16,101 bases of DNA from positions 1 to 16,101 of the forward strand of contig CADCUA010000278.1 in assembly GCA_902805755.1 (NCBI GenBank), given 5' to 3'. Of this stretch, positions 1 to 6,861 are shown in pieces. The DNA comes from an uncultured Lysobacter sp. GTDB lineage: Bacteria; Pseudomonadota; Gammaproteobacteria; Xanthomonadales; Xanthomonadaceae. The notes beneath the pieces were generated by a model. That model saw nothing but the letters and a program-made list of their open reading frames with translations, did not search any database and was not told the origin of the DNA. The first letter of the stretch is position 1, and every line of letters begins with the position of its first letter. The position numbers and the translations under genes were made by a program.

Positions 1-1
1 T

Positions 2-160
2 TTCGATGGCGAAATGCGCAACCTGTGGCTTGATGCTGCCGATAAGGCGATCGCCAAGAACGCATCGACATTTGCCGTGCTCCCCATGCGCGAACTGCTC
101 AAGCCCGACGGGTATCTCGCGCGTCTGCAGGCGAAGGGCTACACCGTCGAAGCGCCGTAA
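2..160 (+). CDS. C-terminal fragment of a probable TraB/GumN-family protein
   Basis: Only the last 52 codons are visible; the gene enters from the left edge and ends in TAA. The tail contains an Arg-Asn pair, then FAVLPMRELLKPDGYLARL and GYTVEAP. This has the usual shape of the TraB/GumN (TIKI-related) C-terminus, where an 'RN..' helix is followed by a buried strand, a 'LP.-.DG.L..L...GY.V' segment and the chain end. The N-terminal GxxH-type motif that would confirm the family lies outside the window. In xanthomonads such proteins are often exported and are proposed to be metal-dependent proteases, but nothing visible here shows catalysis. It is the only gene on the plus strand and converges on dxs. 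Family assignment is by pattern only, while the reading frame itself is convincing. Confidence 0.65.
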   Translation, partial: FDGEMRNLWLDAADKAIAKNASTFAVLPMRELLKPDGYLARLQAKGYTVEAP

Positions 161-172
161 GCCGACTGGCTG

Positions 173-198
173 TGCCCTGTCGCTTTCGCGACAGGGCA
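173..198. terminator. Convergent hairpin between the plus-strand tail gene and dxs
   Basis: A perfect 11-bp inverted repeat (173-183 pairs with 188-198, TTTC loop) sits 12 bases after the TAA of the left gene and 11 bases beyond the dxs stop. Its position between two convergent genes fits a shared, bidirectional terminator. There is only a TT after the stem on the plus strand and no T-run on the minus strand, so termination strength is uncertain. Confidence 0.6.
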
Positions 199-209
199 TT
201 CGTGACGAA

Positions 210-2114
210 TCAACCGATCGCGCGGTGCGGCGCGGGTGTGGCCAGTTGCGGCCAGCGGGACAGCACGGCGTTGCGGATGCCATCCGCATCCAGCCCGGCT
301 TCGGACAACAGCTGCTCGCGACTGGCATGGTGCTGGAACTCATCGGGCAGCCCGAGGTGCAGCACCGGCAGTGTCACGCCTTCGGCGGCGAGCAGTTCGG
401 CCACGCCACTGCCTGCGCCGCCGGCGACGACGTTGTCTTCCAGGGTCACGAAGCCCTCGTGCGTGCGCGCGAGCTCGAGGATCAGTGCGCGGTCCAGCGG
501 GCGCACGAAGCGCATGTTCACCACCGTGAGTCCAAGCTGTGCGCCCGCGGCTTCGGCGGCGGGCACGATCGCGCCGAACGCAAGCAACGCGATGTGCGAC
601 CCGGGCGCACGCAGCTGCGCTTGGCCGATCAGCAGGGACTCAAGCGCCGGGTTGATCGCGACGCCCGGCCCGGTGCCGCGCGGGTAACGAACCGCAGCGG
701 GGCCTTCGTAGTAATGGCCGGTGGTCAGCATCTGACGGCACTCGTTCTCGTCGGCCGGCGCCATCACCACCATGTTCGGCACGCAGCGCAGGAAGCTCAG
801 GTCGAGATTGCCGGCATGTGTTGCGCCGTCAGGTCCGACCACGCCGCCGCGATCGATCGCGAACAGCACGTCGAGGTTCTGGATCGCGACGTCGTGCACG
901 AGCTGGTCGTAGCCACGTTGCAGGAACGTCGAGTAGATCGCGCACACCGGCTTGGCGCCTTCGCAGGCCATGCCGGCGGCGAGCGTCACCGCGTGCTGCT
1001 CGGCGATCGCGACGTCGAAATAGCGGTCGGGGAACTCGCGGCTGAAACGCACCAGGCCCGAGCCTTCGCGCATGGCCGGGGTGATGCCCATGACGCGCGG
1101 GTCGCTGGCTGCGATGTCGCATATCCAGTCGCCGAACACGTCGGTGTACGTCGGCTTCTTCGCGCCGACTTTCGCGATCATGCCCTGCACGGGATCGAAC
1201 GGCGAAACCGCGTGGTAGCCGATCTGGTCGCCCTCGGCGAGTTCGTAACCCTTGCCCTTGGTGGTGATGACGTGTAGCAGCTGCGGCCCCTTCAGGCCCT
1301 TGAGCGTCTTCATCGCCGCGAGCAGCGCCGGCAGGTCATGGCCGTCGATGGGGCCGGTGTAGTGGAAGCCGAGCTCCTCGAACAGCGTGGACGGCACGAA
1401 CATGCCTTTCCAGTGTTCTTCCCAGCGTTTAACGAATTTCGCGGCCGGCTTGTTCTTGTCGCCGAGCAGTTTCTTGCCGCCTTCGCGTAGCGCGTTGAGC
1501 GTGCGGCTGCCGCTGAGTCGGCCGAGCATCTTCGTCAGTGCGCCGACGTTTTCGCTGATCGACATCTGGTTGTCGTTGAGCACGACCAGCAGGTTCGGCT
1601 CCGGATCCATGCCGCCGGCGTGGTTCATTGCCTCGAATGCCATGCCCGCGGTCATCGCACCGTCGCCGATCACCGCCACGACCTTGCGGTCGTCGCCACG
1701 CGCCTGCAGGGCGATGGCCATGCCGAGCGCGGCCGAGATCGAAGTCGACGAATGGCCGACGCCGAACGTGTCGTATTCGGACTCCTCGCGCTTGGGGAAC
1801 GGCGAGACGCCGTCCTTCTGCTTCACGGTGTGGATGACGTCGCGGCGTCCGGTCAGGATCTTGTGCGGATAGGTCTGGTGGCCGACGTCCCACACCAGGC
1901 GATCACGCGGCGTTTCGAACAGCCAGTGCAGCGCGACGGTGAGTTCGATGACGCCCAGCCCCGCGCCGAAATGGCCTCCGGACTGTGCGACCTGCTCGAT
2001 GAGGTAGGCGCGCAGCTCCATCGCGATCGCGGGCAGCTCCTCTTCGGGGAACTGCCGCAGGTCGGCGGGAACGGAAATGCGCGAAAGGCGCGGGTAGCGC
2101 TGCGAGTCAATCAT
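210..2114 (-). CDS. dxs: 1-deoxy-D-xylulose-5-phosphate synthase
   Basis: Cytosolic thiamine-diphosphate enzyme that condenses pyruvate with glyceraldehyde-3-phosphate to give DXP, the first step of the MEP isoprenoid pathway and a feeder of thiamine and pyridoxal synthesis. The protein is 634 aa, the usual Dxs length. Visible landmarks are the [10 protein letters not shown] loop with H48, the ThDP/Mg motif GDGAMTAG (150-157) closed by LNDNQMSIS (N180-N182 region), and the transketolase pyrimidine-domain [11 protein letters not shown] with catalytic E372. The [15 protein letters not shown] substrate loop and a C-terminal transketolase domain follow. The start is the ATG at 2114 ([10 protein letters not shown]), matching the xanthomonad N-terminus as I recall it. 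An in-frame TTG at 2189 would add 25 residues of unconserved look. No good Shine-Dalgarno sequence is visible before ATG 2114. The gene appears intact. Confidence 0.97.
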   Translation of the reverse strand: MIDSQRYPRLSRISVPADLRQFPEEELPAIAMELRAYLIEQVAQSGGHFGAGLGVIELTVALHWLFETPRDRLVWDVGHQTYPHKILTGRRDVIHTVKQKDGVSPFPKREESEYDTFGVGHSSTSISAALGMAIALQARGDDRKVVAVIGDGAMTAGMAFEAMNHAGGMDPEPNLLVVLNDNQMSISENVGALTKMLGRLSGSRTLNALREGGKKLLGDKNKPAAKFVKRWEEHWKGMFVPSTLFEELGFHYTGPIDGHDLPALLAAMKTLKGLKGPQLLHVITTKGKGYELAEGDQIGYHAVSPFDPVQGMIAKVGAKKPTYTDVFGDWICDIAASDPRVMGITPAMREGSGLVRFSREFPDRYFDVAIAEQHAVTLAAGMACEGAKPVCAIYSTFLQRGYDQLVHDVAIQNLDVLFAIDRGGVVGPDGATHAGNLDLSFLRCVPNMVVMAPADENECRQMLTTGHYYEGPAAVRYPRGTGPGVAINPALESLLIGQAQLRAPGSHIALLAFGAIVPAAEAAGAQLGLTVVNMRFVRPLDRALILELARTHEGFVTLEDNVVAGGAGSGVAELLAAEGVTLPVLHLGLPDEFQHHASREQLLSEAGLDADGIRNAVLSRWPQLATPAPHRAIG

Positions 2115-2187
2115 CGAAGGTGTGGGCGCCGCGCCGTACTCGAACGTAGGTTGTTGATTTTCTTTCACGCGGGCAGGCAGGGCAAGC

Positions 2188-2205
2188 AACGTGCCCGGGC
2201 CCGTT
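2188..2205. promoter_or_regulatory. 18-bp near-palindrome upstream of dxs
   Basis: AACGTGCCCGGGCCCGTT reads as a dyad with one mismatched pair (positions 5 and 14), centred on CCCGGG. It lies 74 bases before the dxs ATG, in the roughly 180-base gap behind the unknown gene at 2299. It could be an operator or the remnant of a terminator. In DNA this GC-rich, chance is a serious alternative. The rest of the gap (2115-2298) shows no convincing promoter hexamers. Confidence 0.2.
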
Positions 2206-2298
2206 GCGCGCCTGCGCCCGCCCTATGCCCGTCGTGCGGAAAAAGCGGCGGGTTCCGCGTCAGGGCAGCTGGTCGTGGCCAGGCCGCGAATCGTCGCG

Positions 2299-3480
2299 TC
2301 AGCGGCCCCGCAATCGGCCGAACAGCCCCGCACCTTTGGCGTTGTCCGAGTCCGGCGAGCTCTCGCGATAGCGTTCGGCAAAGCCGGTGACAAGGTTCGC
2401 GTTGACGAAATCCGTCACCTCCTCGAGTGCGACGGCGCTGGCCTGCGCGAGCTCGGCAAGCGTGATAGGCCCCTTCATCATCGCAGTGGCGATGCGGAAG
2501 TGCTTGGGGAACTCGCGCTCGGTCTGCGGCCATTTCAGCAACTGGTAACGCGCATCGGCCTCGTGGCCCGGTCCAAGCCGGCCCTTGCCCGCGAGCAGCG
2601 CGCCGTACCAGGCGAGCCGGACCAGCGGCTGGGGACTGCCCAGCGCCGCGCTCTGGGTTGTCCACTCGCCGCTATCGACTGGCCTGAAGTCATCGCGCTC
2701 CGCCGGGCCATCGAACAGCGGCGCCAGCGGCTTGAGGTTTGCAGGCCCGAAGTACTGCTGCTGATCGGCATCAATGAGCACCGTGATTCCCGCACGTTCG
2801 AAACGCATGCGGCCATGCAACTGGCCCGGGCGCAACCAGTCGGCAAGCGACTTCGGCGCATTCTGCCCGGCGGAAGGCGATGCCGGCACATGCGGTTCGA
2901 TGCTCGGGGCAGCTGGAACGACCTGCGCGACGGCGGCGCTGGGTGGCTCGTGGGAGGCGGGGACGGTAATGCCTGCGGCCGGCACCGACAGCGGGTCGGC
3001 CGAGTTCGCGTCTTCCTCTGCAAGCGTGCGCGGCAGTTCCTCGGGCAACTGGTCGAACGGTTGCGGCGCGGGCGTCATTCCAGCCGGGACTGGAGCATCC
3101 GTGTCGGCAGGGCTGGCAGGTGCCGGGGTAATCGGTGCTTCCGGGCGTGCGTTCATAGCCGACGGTTCCGCCCCGCTGGCGGCATCGATTTCACGCAGCA
3201 GCGCCTTGAACCCGTCACTGTCGACCGGCTGCGCCAGACGGAAATGCGTCTGCGTGCGCGGAGCGTTGGTCAGCCCGATCACCTGTTTGCCGCTCGCATG
3301 CAGGCGCAGCCAGCTCATCGGCCCGTACATGCTGTCCATGTCGACGATGACGTAATCCGCGTCACTGTCTGGAAGCAGGCGCCACTGCGCACCGAGTTCG
3401 GCGTTGGCTCTGGTGAATGCCGCCTGCAACGCCGATTCGGTTGCGGAATCCATGCCGGTAAAGCCGAGGGTTCGAGCCAT
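2299..3480 (-). CDS. Conserved-looking protein of unknown function with N-terminal alpha/beta domain, Pro/Ala linker and C-terminal helical domain
   Basis: I do not recognise a named family. The 393-aa protein has three visible parts. Residues 1-98 look like a small alpha/beta fold with a helix rich in Ala, a hydrophobic strand YVIVDMDS, the stretch MYGPMSWLRL and a KQVIGLT strand, somewhat like a degenerate receiver domain. Residues 99-208 are a low-complexity Pro/Ala/Ser linker. Residues 211-393 begin SLADWLRPGQLHGRMRFE, include two short beta-like stretches, and end in a helical segment (LAELAQASAVALEEVTDFVN, 341-360) that resembles a winged-helix or docking element, then a basic tail. There is no signal peptide or membrane segment. 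The start is ATG 3480; an upstream in-frame start would add 18 residues with poor support. It is on the same strand as dxs but 184 bases away, so probably separately transcribed. Confidence 0.8.
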   Translation of the reverse strand: MARTLGFTGMDSATESALQAAFTRANAELGAQWRLLPDSDADYVIVDMDSMYGPMSWLRLHASGKQVIGLTNAPRTQTHFRLAQPVDSDGFKALLREIDAASGAEPSAMNARPEAPITPAPASPADTDAPVPAGMTPAPQPFDQLPEELPRTLAEEDANSADPLSVPAAGITVPASHEPPSAAVAQVVPAAPSIEPHVPASPSAGQNAPKSLADWLRPGQLHGRMRFERAGITVLIDADQQQYFGPANLKPLAPLFDGPAERDDFRPVDSGEWTTQSAALGSPQPLVRLAWYGALLAGKGRLGPGHEADARYQLLKWPQTEREFPKHFRIATAMMKGPITLAELAQASAVALEEVTDFVNANLVTGFAERYRESSPDSDNAKGAGLFGRLRGR

Positions 3481-3575
3481 GTGTCTCAGTCGTTTCGACA
3501 GGGGATGGGCCGAGTGTTGCGGAGCAACCGCCACACGTCAACGCGTTCATCACCGGTTATGGATCAGTCGCACGC

Positions 3576-4250
3576 TCAGGCGCGCAATCGGGTGTTGCGC
3601 GGCAGCTGGCTGCGCAGGAATGCCATCTGATCGGCAAGGATGTTGCGGTTCGACAGGATCAGGTGTTCGATCCAGCTCGGACGGTAGGGCACCGCGAGCA
3701 GGGGCATTGCCGCCTGTTGTGGCGTGCGGTTGCCCTTGCGGGAGTTGCAGGCGAAGCACGCGGCGACGACGTTCTCCCATGTATCGCGTCCGCCTTTCGA
3801 CACCGGCAGCACGTGGTCACGCGTCAGCAGCGAGCGCGAGAATTCGCGCCCGCAGTACATGCACAGGTGTGCGTCACGCGCGAACAGCGCGGCATTGGTC
3901 AGCGAGGGGGTGGGCGATATCGCGCGCGCCCGGGCGCGTCCGCGTGCTGCGACGATCGGATGCAATTCGATCAGGCTTTGCAGCCCGCTCTCACGCGACG
4001 TGCCGCCGTGCACCTGCAGGCAGGGATCGCCCAGCGTCCAAGCCACGGCGCCGCGCGCGTACAGGCATGCAGCATCCTGCCAATGCAGCCATTCCAGCGC
4101 ATGGCCGTGTGCATCGAGCGAGAGCACCCGGACGGCGTCGAGACGCTCGAGCCTGCCCGTACCGACGTCGCCATCCGCCAAAGCGCATGCCTGCGCTTCG
4201 ACGCCGGAATCGGCGCGGACCAGACGGAGCTTCGCCGTGTCTGCTTTCAT
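3576..4250 (-). CDS. HNH endonuclease family protein
   Basis: A 224-aa cytosolic protein with a C-terminal HNH nuclease domain. Zinc knuckle CMYC (C130, C133) is followed by the RDHVLPVSKGG segment with D145-H146, N160 in the TWEN helix, and the second knuckle CFACN (C165, C168) with N169 and K172. All residues expected for metal-dependent phosphodiester cleavage are present. The N-terminal half (VLSLDAHGHALEWLHWQDA then ARGAVAW) matches the 'VL.LNA...L....W..A..L...GKA' segment common in this widespread chromosomal HNH family, whose biological substrate is generally unknown. A GTG at 4253 immediately precedes the ATG at 4250; ATG is preferred, with a GGGG-containing ribosome site just upstream. 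No methylase, specificity subunit or phage gene lies nearby, so a restriction or homing role is not supported. Confidence 0.9.
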   Translation of the reverse strand: MKADTAKLRLVRADSGVEAQACALADGDVGTGRLERLDAVRVLSLDAHGHALEWLHWQDAACLYARGAVAWTLGDPCLQVHGGTSRESGLQSLIELHPIVAARGRARARAISPTPSLTNAALFARDAHLCMYCGREFSRSLLTRDHVLPVSKGGRDTWENVVAACFACNSRKGNRTPQQAAMPLLAVPYRPSWIEHLILSNRNILADQMAFLRSQLPRNTRLRA

Positions 4251-4342
4251 CACGCCCCGAGCTTATACCCCGGGCATGACGGTCAGGTGGCGACCGTGGT
4301 CACTGTATGCGGTGCAGTCAGCTATCGAAGGTTGCGCGATGC

Positions 4343-6133
4343 TCACGCATCGAATGCGTCCGCCTCCAGCGCCATCAATGTGGATGAACCGCTTTCGATC
4401 GCGGCCGCGTGCGCGAGCGTGCGAGGCAGGATGCGCGCGAAGTAGAACTGCGCGGTTTCCCGCTTGCCGGCCTTGAAGCGGTGCGCACGGTCCGATGCCT
4501 CGCTCGCGAGCACGCTGCGCAACCACCAGTAGGCGAGGCAGACGTAACCCGAGAACATCAGGTAATCATAGGCGGCAGCGCCGATCTGCTCGGGATCGGT
4601 GGCCGCCTGTTCGCCCACGAGCCGGGTCAGCCGCTGCCATTCGGATGCGCAGTGGCGGAGCGGGGCGACAAACCCGGCGACCGCGTCGTTGCCGGCCTGC
4701 TCGACGCACAGCTGCTCGATCATCCCGAGCATTACTTTCAGACCCGCGCCACGCTGCTGCATCACTTTCCGACCCAACAGGTCCAGCGCCTGGATGCCAG
4801 TGGTGCCTTCGTACAACGTCGTGATCCGTGCATCGCGCGCAAGTTGTTCCATGCCGTGCTCGGCGATGTAGCCGTGGCCGCCGTAGCACTGCAACGCGTG
4901 ATACGTGCACTCCACGCCCCACTCGGTGAGGCAGGCTTTGACGATCGGCGTCATGAAGCCGAGCAGCGCGTCGGCGCGCTCGCGCTCGACGTCGTCCTGC
5001 GCGTGGTGCGCGAGGTCGACCAGCAGCGCCGCGTGGTAACCCATTACGCGGCCGCCCTCGATCAGCGATTTGCACGTCAGCAGCATCCGTCGCACATCGG
5101 GATGCACGATGATCGGATCGGCTGGCTTTTCGGGCTGCTTCGGGCCCGACAGCGCGCGCATCTGCAGGCGGTCGCGCGAGTACGCCAATGCGTTCTGATA
5201 TGCCCGATCGGACAGACCGAGTCCCTGCAGCCCGACGGCGAGGCGCGCGGTGTTCATCATGGTGAACATGCCCGCGAGGCCCTTGTTCGGCTGACCGACG
5301 AGCCAGCCCTGGGCGCTGTCGAAGTTCAGTACGCAGGTCGCCGAGCCGTGGATCCCCATCTTGTGCTCGAGGCTCCCGCATCGCACGCCGTTTGCATCAC
5401 CGAGTGCGCCGTCACGGCCCACGCGGATCTTCGGCACGACGAACAGTGAAATGCCCTTGCTGCCGGACGGGGCATCGGGCAGGCGCGCGAGCACGAGGTG
5501 CACGATGTTTTCAGTGAAGTCGTGCTCGCCTGCCGTGATGAAGATCTTGGTGCCGCTGATCGCGTAGCTGCCGTCAGCCTGCAGCTCTGCACGCGTGCGC
5601 AGAAGACCCAGATCGGTACCGCAATGCGGTTCGGTGAGGCACATGGTGCCGGTCCAGCGGCCTTCGATCAGCGGCTGCAGGAAAACTTCGCGCTGCCAGT
5701 CCTCGCCATGCTGGATCAACGCCTCGGTGGCCCCGTGCGAAAGCAGCGGGAAGTTGCCCCAGGCGAGGTTCGCGGCATCGATCATTTCCTTCAACGGCAC
5801 GCCGGCGGCATGCGGCAGGCCCTGGCCGCCGAACTCGGCGGGCGCGGTGAGGCCGCTCCAGCCGCCTTCCACGTATTGCGCGTATGCCTGCTTGAAACCC
5901 GGCGGCGTGGTGACGGCACCGGTTGTACGATCGAGCGTGCAGCCCGCGCGGTCACCCACGGCATTGAGAGGGGCCAGCACCGTCTCGGTGAAACGCGCGC
6001 CTTCTTCGAGCACCGCGTCGAGCACGTCACGCGTCGCGTCGGAAAACCCCATGCGCGCGAACTCGGTCTCGGCGCCGAGCACGTCGAACAACGCGAAACG
6101 CATGTCGGAAAGCGGGGCCTTGTACTGGCTCAT
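4343..6133 (-). CDS. Acyl-CoA dehydrogenase, large (about 600 aa) class with extra C-terminal domain
   Basis: FAD-dependent flavoenzyme predicted to introduce the alpha-beta double bond into an acyl-CoA thioester and pass electrons to ETF. The 596-aa chain has the N-terminal helical domain, the MCLTEPHCGTDLG FAD/substrate segment (164-176) and the ISGTKIFITAGEHD strand (192-205). The HKMGIHGSATCVLNF middle domain, CYGGHGYIAEHGMEQLARDAR and LYEGTTGIQALDL follow. E442 in that last motif is the expected catalytic base. An extra C-terminal helical domain (about 465-596) places it with the DmdC/FadE5-like group, which includes 3-methylmercaptopropionyl-CoA dehydrogenases; substrate cannot be read from sequence. 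The start is well supported by an AGGAG site 11 bases upstream. The TGA stop lies in the loop of a 6-bp hairpin (4337-4352). No beta-oxidation partner genes adjoin it. Confidence 0.95.
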   Translation of the reverse strand: MSQYKAPLSDMRFALFDVLGAETEFARMGFSDATRDVLDAVLEEGARFTETVLAPLNAVGDRAGCTLDRTTGAVTTPPGFKQAYAQYVEGGWSGLTAPAEFGGQGLPHAAGVPLKEMIDAANLAWGNFPLLSHGATEALIQHGEDWQREVFLQPLIEGRWTGTMCLTEPHCGTDLGLLRTRAELQADGSYAISGTKIFITAGEHDFTENIVHLVLARLPDAPSGSKGISLFVVPKIRVGRDGALGDANGVRCGSLEHKMGIHGSATCVLNFDSAQGWLVGQPNKGLAGMFTMMNTARLAVGLQGLGLSDRAYQNALAYSRDRLQMRALSGPKQPEKPADPIIVHPDVRRMLLTCKSLIEGGRVMGYHAALLVDLAHHAQDDVERERADALLGFMTPIVKACLTEWGVECTYHALQCYGGHGYIAEHGMEQLARDARITTLYEGTTGIQALDLLGRKVMQQRGAGLKVMLGMIEQLCVEQAGNDAVAGFVAPLRHCASEWQRLTRLVGEQAATDPEQIGAAAYDYLMFSGYVCLAYWWLRSVLASEASDRAHRFKAGKRETAQFYFARILPRTLAHAAAIESGSSTLMALEADAFDA

Positions 6134-6246
6134 CGTGCAGGATCTCCTGGGTCGGCATCGTTTGCGTATGTGGACGGCGCCGAGCGAACGCGCTGCGTCG
6201 GCAGGCGGCGGCCGCTGGAATCAGCGGGTGCTGCGGGGCTCGCGCA

Positions 6247-6720
6247 TCAGCGCAGCACGCCGGGCAGGCCCGGGGCCGGGCTCAATGCACTGCTTCGCTC
6301 GATCGTGAAGGTGCGTTGGCCGCGTTCTTCGGGCGTGGCGACGAGCGTGCCGGCCAGCGTGTAGTCGACGCCGCGGCCGCCCGCGAGCGCATCGGCAATG
6401 GCCAAGCGCGCGGCCGAGGCCGGATTGAGCGTTACCGCAATCACGTCGGCGGACTCCGGCCCGATCGACTCGCGCGGCTGGCCCACTAAGCGGCCGGCGG
6501 CTTGCCCGGCGACCGTAACGGCGAGGTCCACGGAGTCGAAGCGCATCGGCATGCTGCTGAAGTTTTCGATGCGCAGGTCGGCCGACCACGAGCCGTCGGC
6601 GCGTACGGTGAGCTGCTGGATGCGGGCCGACGGTTCGGATACCCGTTTCACCGGCCCACCCGCGCAGCCGGCCAGCATCGCCACGCACATCGCCATCGTT
6701 GCCCAACGCATCGCTCTCAT
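6247..6720 (-). CDS. Small lipoprotein with LEA14-like (LEA type 2) domain
   Basis: A 157-aa exported lipoprotein. The signal peptide is short and hydrophobic and ends in a lipobox LAGC with the acylated Cys at position 19. Residue 20 is Ala, not Asp, so sorting to the outer membrane is expected. The mature part reads as a single beta-sandwich: LRIENFSSMPMRFDSVDLAV, later a V-G-R-G-VDYTLAGTLV strand pair. That is the pattern of LEA14/WHy-type domains in bacterial lipoproteins (N-F/Y-S-x-M-P motif after a strand). The start is ATG 6720, with TGGAGCG about 9 bases upstream; a longer frame to 6753 adds 11 residues that would spoil the signal peptide. Function is unknown; stress-related or envelope roles are only suggested for the family. 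It lies just after the subtilase terminator, so it needs its own promoter. TATCCT at minus-strand 6748-6753 is a weak -10 candidate. Confidence 0.85.
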   Translation of the reverse strand: MRAMRWATMAMCVAMLAGCAGGPVKRVSEPSARIQQLTVRADGSWSADLRIENFSSMPMRFDSVDLAVTVAGQAAGRLVGQPRESIGPESADVIAVTLNPASAARLAIADALAGGRGVDYTLAGTLVATPEERGQRTFTIERSSALSPAPGLPGVLR

Positions 6721-6786
6721 GCCGTCGCTCCAAATGGGGTTTCGAGGATACATCCCGTGGCGTACGGACGGTCACACGAACTGCGC

Positions 6787-6816
6787 GCAAAAAAGAAGCC
6801 CGCCTTTCGGCGGGCT
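6787..6816 (-). terminator. Intrinsic terminator of the subtilase gene
   Basis: Read on the minus strand, an 8-bp GC-rich stem (AGCCCGCC / GGCGGGCT, 6797-6816) with a GAAA tetraloop is followed at once by TCTTTTTT. It starts 45 bases after the subtilase stop. This is the most canonical rho-independent terminator in the window and isolates the subtilase transcript from the lipoprotein gene downstream. Confidence 0.9.
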
Positions 6817-6861
6817 CCGGGTCGATGGCGGCAAGGCAGGGGCGTGCCTGCCGCGATCGGC

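Noticed and set aside
2115..2189. A 25-residue extension of Dxs from a TTG codon
   Set aside because: The Dxs family N-terminus matches [10 protein letters not shown] at the ATG 2114, and the extra residues show no conservation pattern or ribosome site.
2191..3630. A 479-codon plus-strand open frame
   Set aside because: It is antisense to the 393-aa protein on the minus strand, with Arg-rich low-information sequence, no credible ribosome site and overlap into the HNH gene.
6134..6246. Promoter or regulatory site between the lipoprotein and acyl-CoA dehydrogenase genes
   Set aside because: Apart from the AGGAG ribosome site, the 113 bases show no usable -35/-10 pair and no strong symmetric element.
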